From the NCBI GenBank assembly GCA_965198795.1, contig OZ240674.1:2294001-2358000 (forward strand): 64,000 bases of DNA. The letters are read 5' to 3'. Positions 35,913 through 42,736 of the stretch are shown here, piece by piece. The notes under the pieces were generated by a model. That model worked only from the letters and a program-made list of their open reading frames with translations, was not told the origin of the DNA and did no database searches. A program made the translations under genes and the position numbers. The stretch comes from G965198795 sp965198795. GTDB lineage: Bacteria > Pseudomonadota > Alphaproteobacteria > Rhodospirillales > Casp-alpha2. Within the stretch, counting starts at the first letter, position 1; every line of letters begins with the position of its first letter.

Positions 35913-36743
35913 GTGGCGAACCCAGGTCCGGAGTTCTTGTTGACCCCCGAACAGATCACGCGGTTGTATTCGAGCTATGGGCGGATTGCGCCGGCGGCCG
36001 ACCGAATCGCCGCGGACGTTTATGAGCGGTGGTTTGGCGCCGACGTCTCGGCCGCCCAGTTGATCGACGGTGATTTGGAAACCCAGGGGCGGAAGTTGAT
36101 GAACACCCTGGGAGCGGCGCTGGAGCAGATCGACTCCCCTGACGACATAGAGGAAACATTCCGGGAGTTCTCCGCCATACATGGCGCCTTTGGGGCGGAC
36201 GGGACGGCTTATCCGTCGTTCCGGTCAGCGGTTTTAGAGACGCTTCGGGACACGCTCGGCGGCGACTGGAGCGCTGATGTGGCGGACGCGTGGCGGGATT
36301 TTCTGGACATGGCCGCAGAGGTGGTCATGCCGGGAAAGGCGGCGGGCGGGGGTTCGGCCGAGCCGGCGCCGGCGTCGTCAAGTGTCCTATCCGCCACTGG
36401 CGGCGCGAGCACGGGGGATGCGATTATGAACGAGGCGGGCGTTGTTGAGAGCATCGATACCCGGAGCGGTGAAATTCGGGCGGAGATCACCAGCCTCAAG
36501 GAAGAAATCACCCAGGTCGGTAAAGTTGCCGAGCAGATTGACGCGATTGCCAAGCAGACCAACCTGCTGGCTTTGAACGCGACCATTGAGGCGGCCCGGG
36601 CGGGGGATGCGGGTAAGGGCTTCGCGGTTGTAGCTGGTGAGGTGAAGAATCTGTCGTCTCAAACGGCGAAAGCCACTGGCGAGGTCGGCGAAGTGGTGGC
36701 TAATCTGCGCCGGCGTGTCGAAAAGCTCGCGGACTTGATCTAA
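35913..36743 (+). CDS. globin-coupled soluble chemoreceptor-like protein
   Basis: 276 residues, no membrane segment. Residues 1-150 look like a flavohaemoglobin-type globin: YSSYGRIAPAADRIAADVYERWF, then the proximal-histidine region AIHGAFGADGTAYPSF (His90) and LGGDWSADVADAWRDFLDMA. After an alanine/serine linker, residues about 180-276 hold only the tip of an MCP signalling domain: EQIDAIAKQTNLLALNATIE, ARAGDAGKGFAVVAGEVKNL. HAMP and methylation helices are missing. It probably senses O2, NO or redox and signals to CheA or another partner. Start GTG 35913 uses GGAGG upstream; TTG 35892 is an alternative. Confidence 0.72.
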   Translation: MANPGPEFLLTPEQITRLYSSYGRIAPAADRIAADVYERWFGADVSAAQLIDGDLETQGRKLMNTLGAALEQIDSPDDIEETFREFSAIHGAFGADGTAYPSFRSAVLETLRDTLGGDWSADVADAWRDFLDMAAEVVMPGKAAGGGSAEPAPASSSVLSATGGASTGDAIMNEAGVVESIDTRSGEIRAEITSLKEEITQVGKVAEQIDAIAKQTNLLALNATIEAARAGDAGKGFAVVAGEVKNLSSQTAKATGEVGEVVANLRRRVEKLADLI

Positions 36744-36752
36744 AGCGAGGCT

Positions 36753-37919
36753 TCAAGCGAGAGGGCGGCCCTCGCGCCAGACGCTCCGAACAATTGGTAT
36801 ATGACCGTGCTTGCGGACCCGCACAAGGTCCGCACGTTTGCCGGCGGCAATTTCGCCGCGATCCGTTAAGCCCGCCATCCCGGCCGGGTTCAGGCTTCCC
36901 GTGTTGACCGCTTCGGGCAGTGTCATGCCGTGATCCGCTTCCAGCAGGAACACGCTCTGGATCATGCTGACCGGCACGTAATCCGACGACACACCGTCCA
37001 GGAGCTTTAATTCCGCGAGATATCCGGCGCCCACATTGCCGGAATGTGAGCCGCCCTTGACAATGTTGGGGGCGCCCATGATGGTCTTCATGCCCAGATC
37101 ACGCGCCTCTTGAGCTGCGGCCTCGGTGGTCGGAAATTCTGAAATGAGGACGCCGCTCTCGAACGCCTGACGGACATGTTCCACTGTCGTGTCGTCGTGA
37201 CTGGCGAGAGGAATGCCCCGGCTGCGGCAGCGCTCCCGCACTTCCATGCGGTTGACCTCCGAATGGCGGGCTTGACGGGCAAGCAGATCATCGAGTTGGG
37301 CGTCCAGTTCGGACTCGGAGTGGGTGCGGCTTTTATATTCCTTCCAGTGTTTCAGATCCGACCATTGGCGCTGGCCCGGCGTGTGATCCATCAACGAGGC
37401 CAGTTGGACCAGGGGATGGCCGAGGAAGCTATCCAATTCCTCCAATAGCGTTTCAGACGGCAGTTCGCAGCGGACGTGGAATAAATGTTCCGACTTCATC
37501 ATGTCGCCGTCCTTGGCGATTTGAAGGGCTTCCAAGGCGTTCTTGAGCGCATTCTCGCGTCCCGCCTTACCAAAAGTCATTTCCCCGGCGACCAAGCTAT
37601 CGAAGACCGTAGTCACCCCAGCCGTCGCCATCATCCGGTCATGCGCTTGAAGCGCGGCCAGCGTCGGCCACCGCACGCCGGGCCGAGGCTCCAAATGCTT
37701 TTCCAGGTTATCAGTATGCAGATCGATCAGCCCTGGAATGACGTAGTCGCCTTCGCAATCGATCGCGCCCGGCGCCCGGCTGTTGCCTTCATCAATCGAT
37801 TGAATGACGCCCTTCTCGACAGATAGGGATCCCGAGATGACCATGTCCCGGAGAACAATCATGGCGTTGCTGAGGACGAGAGAGACCGATGCGTGTGTGA
37901 CTTGGGTTATGACGTTCAC
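36753..37919 (-). CDS. phnM: alpha-D-ribose 1-methylphosphonate 5-triphosphate diphosphatase
   Basis: 388-residue amidohydrolase-fold enzyme of the C-P lyase pathway, which removes pyrophosphate from ribose 1-alkylphosphonate triphosphate. Landmarks are PGLIDLHTDNLEKHLEPRPG with metal ligands, DSLVAGEMTFGK, ASHDDTTVEH, GAPNIVKGGSHSGNV and SDYVPVSMIQSVFLL. Start GTG; the protein could begin slightly later. No other phn gene is nearby: the upstream side is an IS1595 remnant and the downstream gene converges. It must work with C-P lyase genes elsewhere or be a stranded relic. Confidence 0.93.
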   Translation of the reverse strand: MNVITQVTHASVSLVLSNAMIVLRDMVISGSLSVEKGVIQSIDEGNSRAPGAIDCEGDYVIPGLIDLHTDNLEKHLEPRPGVRWPTLAALQAHDRMMATAGVTTVFDSLVAGEMTFGKAGRENALKNALEALQIAKDGDMMKSEHLFHVRCELPSETLLEELDSFLGHPLVQLASLMDHTPGQRQWSDLKHWKEYKSRTHSESELDAQLDDLLARQARHSEVNRMEVRERCRSRGIPLASHDDTTVEHVRQAFESGVLISEFPTTEAAAQEARDLGMKTIMGAPNIVKGGSHSGNVGAGYLAELKLLDGVSSDYVPVSMIQSVFLLEADHGMTLPEAVNTGSLNPAGMAGLTDRGEIAAGKRADLVRVRKHGHIPIVRSVWREGRPLA

Positions 37920-38039
37920 GAGAGCGGCTCCGAGAATAGACGGATGTTTTTGCTTTAAATTATCTGTTTACGCAACTGGGCGTCAACCTGTCCGGCAATG
38001 AGCGCAAGCGGGAAAACACACGGATTGTTGGTCTCGCGG

Positions 38040-38628
38040 GGCTTTGATCGATTGGGCGCCGCACGTCATCGCGCCATTGGCGCCGGCGAAGGCCGCGCCA
38101 TGTAACGTGCGAACGGACATGCGCCCCGCCCCGCAGCGTGGCGTTCCAAGTGTGTATGAGCGAGATCGTTTGGCGGAGCATTTCATGCCGGGCGCGACGG
38201 CGCTGACGGCGGCCGGTCCGTGCGGGGTGAACCGCAAGACGGCGGCGTACTTTTTGCGCCGTCCATGCGCGATCATCGCCTTCGAGGTGGGGGCCCCGAG
38301 GGCGAGGCCCTGTCCACACGGAGCCTGTCCACACGGAGCCTGTTCACACGGAGCCTGTTCACACGGAAATCGCGCCGGATTGTTCAAAGCGCGCGTCACA
38401 GGGCGCGTTATCAGGGCGTTATCGGGGGCGAGGCGGACGCCTGGGCCGTCACCACCTCTGGCGGACGGCGTGGCCATGGCGGCGGCAGTCCCCCGCCTCC
38501 CCCGCCTCAAGGAAACCGGGCGGCGACACGGCAACTGTGGTTCCGGCGCGCTTCCGGTAAAACCGGCACCCTGCCGGGCCGTCTCGGAGTTGGGCCGTCC
38601 CGGAAAAAATCCACTTGGCTAGGCATGA
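38040..38628 (+). pseudogene. decayed IS1595-family element, copy B
   Basis: Pieces in order: ERDRLAEHFMPGATALTAAG and GVNRKTAAYFLRRPCAIIAF (normally GVNRKTAAYYFHRLREIIA), then VHTE repeats and IAPDCSKRASQGALSGRYRG. Frames are broken several times. The end GGAAAAAATCC..GGCTAGGCATGATCC matches the fragment at 25490-25745. Opposite orientation to copy A. Confidence 0.7.
38309..38368 (+). repeat. 15-bp tandem repeat, four copies, inside IS copy B
   Basis: Units CCTGTCCACACGGAG (twice), CCTGTTCACACGGAG and CCTGTTCACACGGAA encode PVHTE repeats. Copy A has three more diverged units at the same place. Confidence 0.9.
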
Positions 38629-38748
38629 TCCATAAATCAAGCTTTATTCTTGAAGCGGCACCGTGTTTGAGAAGCCGTGCCTGTCATGTTCGGGTTCGAA
38701 GCCAAATCCGCAAGCGCCGAGTTGGCGCGCCGGTTTTCTTCCGCAGAG

Positions 38749-39453
38749 TTACCGCTTCTCGAACTGCTTGGCGCCAAACATGATGGAGCGCTCTTCGTCC
38801 GTCATGCCTTGAGCCGGCTCTTTTCGAAGATCCGAGAGAACCAGGACGCCCCTCTCAACGGCGGGGCGGGCGGCGACCTCGCTGAACCAGCGTTTCACAT
38901 TCGGGAAATCTTCGAGGGCGTGCCCCTGACGGTCGTGGGACCGGGTCCAGGGAAAGGTCGCGATGTCGGCGATTGTGTACTCATCGCCCGCGAGATAGGG
39001 GCTTTCGTTCAATCGCTTATCCATCACGCCATACAGCCGTCCCGCTTCGTTTGTGTAGCGATCATAGGCGTAGTCGATCTTTTCCGGCGCATATTGGCGG
39101 AAGTGATGCGCCTGACCGAACATGGGACCCACGCCGCCCATTTGCCACATCAACCATTGCATGGTTGTGTAACGCTTGGCGGGATTTTCGGGCAGAAACC
39201 TACCGGTTTTTTCAGCCAGATAGAACAGGATGGCGCCGGTCTCGAACAGCGGAAACGGTTTTCCACCGGGGCCGTCCGGATCGATGATCGCCGGGATGCG
39301 GTTGTTGGGACTGATTTTCAGGAACTCGGGGCGGAACTGATCTCCCTGGCTGATGTTGATGGGATGCGCTTTATAGGGGAGGCCGCATTCCTCCAGCATG
39401 ATGTGGACCTTGTGGCCGTTGGGCGTCGCCCAGCTGAAAACGTCAATCATCAA
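38749..39453 (-). CDS. glutathione S-transferase family protein (YfcG/YghU-like)
   Basis: 234 residues. An N-terminal thioredoxin-like domain (FSWATPNGHKVHIMLEECGL, then SPNNRIPAIIDPDG and LFETGAILFYLAEK) precedes an all-helical C-terminal domain with the N-capping motif TIADIATFPW. WATPNGHK and NNRIPAI are typical of the Nu-class GSTs, which reduce disulfides. Cytosolic. Starts at tandem ATGs. Stands alone next to the IS remnant. Confidence 0.88.
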   Translation of the reverse strand: MMIDVFSWATPNGHKVHIMLEECGLPYKAHPINISQGDQFRPEFLKISPNNRIPAIIDPDGPGGKPFPLFETGAILFYLAEKTGRFLPENPAKRYTTMQWLMWQMGGVGPMFGQAHHFRQYAPEKIDYAYDRYTNEAGRLYGVMDKRLNESPYLAGDEYTIADIATFPWTRSHDRQGHALEDFPNVKRWFSEVAARPAVERGVLVLSDLRKEPAQGMTDEERSIMFGAKQFEKR

Positions 39454-39597
39454 TCCGCCTTTCAGGATGGCTGGAAGTATTCATCAGGGAATGGAAAAGG
39501 AAGCTTTACGCCGCCGGTGTTCAGTGCATATGGTCGCGAGGGAGGGCGCCGTCCAGCGATCCCCCGAAGGATATTCGAGGCAGGAAAGGAAGCGGCC

Positions 39598-39819
39598 GTG
39601 TCGAAAGTGTTGCTGCATCTGGTGTTCGGCGGGAAGGTGACCGACCCATCCACCCTTGATTTCGAGAATACCGGCGAATTGGATATTGTCGGTATCTTTC
39701 CCGATTACGAATCGGCCCTGAAAGCCTGGCGCGGCGCCAGCCAACAGCATGTTGACGACGCCAGTATGCGTTATGTAGTCGTGCATCTGCACCGGTTGCT
39801 GGAGCCGGAAGACGAATAA
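39598..39819 (+). CDS. DUF4170 protein
   Basis: 73 residues from GTG 39598, preceded by AGGAAAGGA. LHLVFGGKVTDPSTLDFEN, then IVGIFPDYESALKAWRGASQ and the final RYVVVHLHRLLEP, matches the small alphaproteobacterial DUF4170 family, whose function is unknown. A longer in-frame opening upstream is antisense to the GST gene and is ignored. Confidence 0.85.
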   Translation: MSKVLLHLVFGGKVTDPSTLDFENTGELDIVGIFPDYESALKAWRGASQQHVDDASMRYVVVHLHRLLEPEDE

Positions 39820-39914
39820 TTATTCGGAGTTACTTTTAAACGGAATTACACTGGGTCTCCGCCGTCAGACTGGAACTCGACTGGATCGTTCTCGACGCGT
39901 TTTTCGTCGAGGTC

Positions 39915-39932
39915 TTCCCGCGCTCGCGGGAA
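39915..39932. repeat. palindromic intergenic repeat
   Basis: TTCCCGCGCTCGCGGGAA, the same family as the other GC-rich hairpins but with CGCTCG in the centre; followed by CGACGCTTTGGCTTC, comparable to the flank at 12241. Confidence 0.65.
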
Positions 39933-40008
39933 CGACGCTTTGGCTTCATTAGGGATCACCATCCAAACTACCCGCGCGGCAAGGGCGCCCTGGGGCTATT
40001 CGCGCTCA

Positions 40009-40680
40009 TCAAGTATCCAGAACAGTTCTGACATCCTTGAAAACCGCTTCGAACATCTCCGTTGTGAGACGGCCCGTGTTTGTGTTGTAGCGGCTGCAAT
40101 GGTAGCTGCTGATAAGAACCTTGCCGCCGCAAAGCGTGTATTTTTCGCCATGGCGGAAGGGAAAGGCGCTTTTTTTCAAGCCCATCGCCGTCAGCACGGC
40201 TCCATGGGCGACCGCGCCCAGGGCCAGAACCACCCTCAGTTCGGTCATCGAACTGATTTCAGCCTTCAAAAACGGCAGGCAGGTTTTTATTTCCGGACCC
40301 GTCGGCTTGTTGCGCGGAGGGACACAGCGCACCGCGTTGGTGATCCGCGCGTCCTTCAAGGTGAGCCCATCTTCGGCCGCGGCGCCGTATTCACCCGCGC
40401 TCAAGCCAAACTTCGAAATCGTGGGGTAGAGCAGATCGCCGGCGTAATCGCCCGTAAACGGGCGGGATGTGCGGTTCGCCCCCTTAAGCCCAGGGGCCAG
40501 GCCGACAATCAGCAAGCAGGCGTCCAGCGGTCCAAAGGACGGCACGGGCGCGTTATGCCAGTCCGGGAAAGCTTTTTGGTTTTCACGGCGAAACTCGGCG
40601 AGACGGGGGCAGAGGAGGCAGTCCCGGCCAGGGGTGGAGAGCGCTTGTTCAGACAAACTCCGCCTCTGCGTCGTCGTCAT
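40009..40680 (-). CDS. type 5 uracil-DNA glycosylase (UDGb)
   Basis: About 223 residues. Removes uracil and other deaminated bases from DNA. Family 5 marks: cysteines in DCLLCPRLAEFR and RCVPPRNKPTGPEIKTC for the 4Fe-4S cluster, GLAPGLKGANRTSRPFTGD as the active-site loop and SSYHCSRYNTNTGRL as the DNA-intercalation motif. It overlaps the end of the NYN gene: ATG 40680 (32-bp overlap) or TTG 40656 (8-bp overlap, GAGGCGGAG upstream). The overlap implies coupled translation. Confidence 0.9.
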   Translation of the reverse strand: MTTTQRRSLSEQALSTPGRDCLLCPRLAEFRRENQKAFPDWHNAPVPSFGPLDACLLIVGLAPGLKGANRTSRPFTGDYAGDLLYPTISKFGLSAGEYGAAAEDGLTLKDARITNAVRCVPPRNKPTGPEIKTCLPFLKAEISSMTELRVVLALGAVAHGAVLTAMGLKKSAFPFRHGEKYTLCGGKVLISSYHCSRYNTNTGRLTTEMFEAVFKDVRTVLDT

Positions 40681-41257
40681 AATCCTCGTCATCGTAGTCC
40701 TCATCGTCCTCGAACCGGTTCCTGTTTCCGGGACCGCGGGCGATTTCAGACTTCAGATTGTCCAAATCAACGAAAACATCCGCCTGGCGGCGAAGTTCGT
40801 CCGCCACCGTGGGCGGCTGGGATTTGACGGTGGAAATGACGGTGACCCGGACCCCTTTACGCTGCACGGCGTCAACCAGGCGGCGGAAATCGCCATCACC
40901 GGAAAACAGCACGACGTGATCCAGATTTTCCGCCATTTCCATCACATCGATGGCGAGTTCGATGTCCATATTGCCTTTGATCTTACGGCGGCCTGAATTG
41001 TCCGTGAATTCCTTGGTGGGTTTCGTCACCATGGTGTAGCCGTTGTAGTCCAGCCAATCGACCAAAGGCCGGATTGGTGAATAATCCTGGTCCTCGGCCA
41101 GCGCCGTATAATAGAAGGCCCTGATCAACCGGCCCTTCTCGGCAAAGACGCTCAGCAGGCGTTTGTAGTCGATGTCGAAATTAAGCGCCCGCGCGGCGGC
41201 GTACAGGTTGGAGCCGTCGATGAAGAGGGCAATGCGTTCTTGAGGGTAAAATTGCAT
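40649..41257 (-). CDS. NYN (LabA/DUF88) PIN-like ribonuclease
   Basis: 202 residues. PIN-like fold with catalytic acids in ALFIDGSNLYAAAR, KGNMDIELAIDVMEMA and VVLFSGDGDFRRLVDAVQRK. The C-terminal 25 residues are nearly all Asp/Glu/Tyr (EDDEDYDDEDYDDDAEAE). Bacterial NYN proteins are predicted RNases. The ATG has AAAGGAAT upstream. Cotranscribed with the glycosylase. Confidence 0.88.
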   Translation of the reverse strand: MQFYPQERIALFIDGSNLYAAARALNFDIDYKRLLSVFAEKGRLIRAFYYTALAEDQDYSPIRPLVDWLDYNGYTMVTKPTKEFTDNSGRRKIKGNMDIELAIDVMEMAENLDHVVLFSGDGDFRRLVDAVQRKGVRVTVISTVKSQPPTVADELRRQADVFVDLDNLKSEIARGPGNRNRFEDDEDYDDEDYDDDAEAEFV

Positions 41258-41388
41258 GGCAATAATTCCTTTGAAAAATGAATCGCGATGTGAATGTCTG
41301 AAGAAATTTAATATTCTATCATCAGTAGAGGCAATCCTAATTATCGCCTGTCCGTATGGTGGGCAAGAACTTTAAAAGTGGAAACCCG

Positions 41389-41922
41389 ATGATCTTTCTG
41401 GGCGTTGGCGCCAATTTGTCCACGGAAATTTTCGGCCCGCCCCGGAGAACCTGCGGCGCCGCTCTTGAGGCCCTTGGGGCCTTCGAGGATGTCGAGATCG
41501 GCGGCGTGTCCTCGTGGTGGGAGTCCGCGCCCACGCCGATTTCCGATCAACCCTGGTACGTCAACGCCGTCGTCGCCTTGAAAGCGGCGCCCGAACCGGA
41601 GGATTTAATGGCGCGTCTGCTCGACTTGGAAGAGGGGTTCGGCCGGCGGCGGGCGGAGCGGAACGCGGCCCGTGTTTTGGATATGGATATCGTGGATTAC
41701 GATGGCCGGGTGTCCGGCGGCGATCCTGTTTTGCCGCACCCAAGAGCCCAGGGCCGGGCGTTTGTCGTGCTTCCTCTTCAGGAGTTGGCTCCCGGCTGGC
41801 GCCACCCAGAGAGTGGCGCGTCCATCCGGGATTTGGCGAATACGCTTCCGCAAGATCAGGAAATCAGGCGCATGGACGCGGCGGGTGGATTTTTGGGCAC
41901 GGAATGGTCCGCGAAAATGTGA
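41389..41922 (+). CDS. folK: 2-amino-4-hydroxy-6-hydroxymethyldihydropteridine diphosphokinase
   Basis: 177 residues; transfers pyrophosphate from ATP in folate synthesis. IFLGVGANLS at the N-terminus, SSWWESAPTPISDQPWYVNAV, then RNAARVLDMDIVDYDG (family: RWxPRxLDxDIL) and LPHPRAQGRAFVVLPL are diagnostic. ATG 41389 has GTGGAAA upstream; an in-frame ATG at 41356 has no ribosome site. Stands alone, not beside folP/folB. Confidence 0.92.
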   Translation: MIFLGVGANLSTEIFGPPRRTCGAALEALGAFEDVEIGGVSSWWESAPTPISDQPWYVNAVVALKAAPEPEDLMARLLDLEEGFGRRRAERNAARVLDMDIVDYDGRVSGGDPVLPHPRAQGRAFVVLPLQELAPGWRHPESGASIRDLANTLPQDQEIRRMDAAGGFLGTEWSAKM

Positions 41923-42042
41923 CCCGGCCGGCTTTGGTCCTCCGGTGCGCGGGGCCGGACGGATACGGGACGCCTCATCGGGCCGAGACCACGGCCCGTT
42001 CCGTCACTCCCGCTGCCGGTTTGCCAGCCTGCCGACTTGTCA

Positions 42043-42060
42043 TTCCCGCCTTCGCGGGAA
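42043..42060. repeat. palindromic intergenic repeat
   Basis: TTCCCGCCTTCGCGGGAA hairpin, identical to the core at 12223-12240, lying between folK and rpoZ in a gap of about 290 bp that otherwise shows nothing. Confidence 0.7.
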
Positions 42061-42216
42061 TATCGCCCGGTTCCAGGCGGGCGCGTCTCAAACCGCCTGA
42101 ACCATTGCGCTTGAGCCAAGCCGCTTGCCTGTTGGACCGCAGCCCAGTATAAATCGCCGCCTCGTTTGGCGCGCCCGGCGTAAGGGTCGCGCGCCGCAGC
42201 CTGACTGGAGAAAAAG

Positions 42217-42624
42217 ATGGCCCGCGTCACTGTTGAAGATTGCGTCGAAAAAGTCCCTAACCGTTTTGAACTGGTCGCTCTGGCGGCCCAGCGCGCGCGC
42301 CATATTTCAGCGGGCGCTCCGCCGACGCTGGAGCGGGACAACGATAAAAACCCGGTTGTCGCGTTGCGTGAAATCGCCGAGGAGACCGTCGATCAGGGTG
42401 AACTGGGCGAAGCTTTGGTGAAAAGCCTTCAGAAACATGTCGAGACGGATTATGCGGAAGAGGATATCGATTTGCTGATCGCCGCCGAGGGCATGTCCGC
42501 AGACGCCGCCGCCGAAGTGGGAGAGAAAGGCGCCGTGCCGGGCGCGGGCGCCGTTGACGATATGGCGCCGGGCGCTTCGATGGGCGGCGCCGTCTTCGAG
42601 GACGCGGTTCCAGACGACGATTAA
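42217..42624 (+). CDS. rpoZ: RNA polymerase omega subunit
   Basis: 135 residues. MARVTVEDCVEKVPNRFELV and LAAQRARHISAG, then NPVVALREIAEETVD are the omega core that wraps the beta-prime tail. The C-terminus continues as an acidic, alanine/glycine-rich tail of about 45 residues, common in alphaproteobacteria. Upstream of the stringent-response enzyme, the usual pairing with rsh. Confidence 0.96.
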   Translation: MARVTVEDCVEKVPNRFELVALAAQRARHISAGAPPTLERDNDKNPVVALREIAEETVDQGELGEALVKSLQKHVETDYAEEDIDLLIAAEGMSADAAAEVGEKGAVPGAGAVDDMAPGASMGGAVFEDAVPDDD

Positions 42625-42736
42625 GCTTTTCTCCAGCGGTCCCATCGCTCATGATGAGATTGCGGCACCGTGTGGGCGACTGCGGTTTTTTCATATCTCC
42701 GTCAAAGAGATTGGGGAATAAGGGTGACGGCTGGGC

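Noticed and set aside
38677..39597. upstream part of a 380-codon frame leading into the DUF4170 protein
   Set aside because: Antisense to the glutathione S-transferase; DUF4170 begins at GTG 39598 with its own ribosome site.
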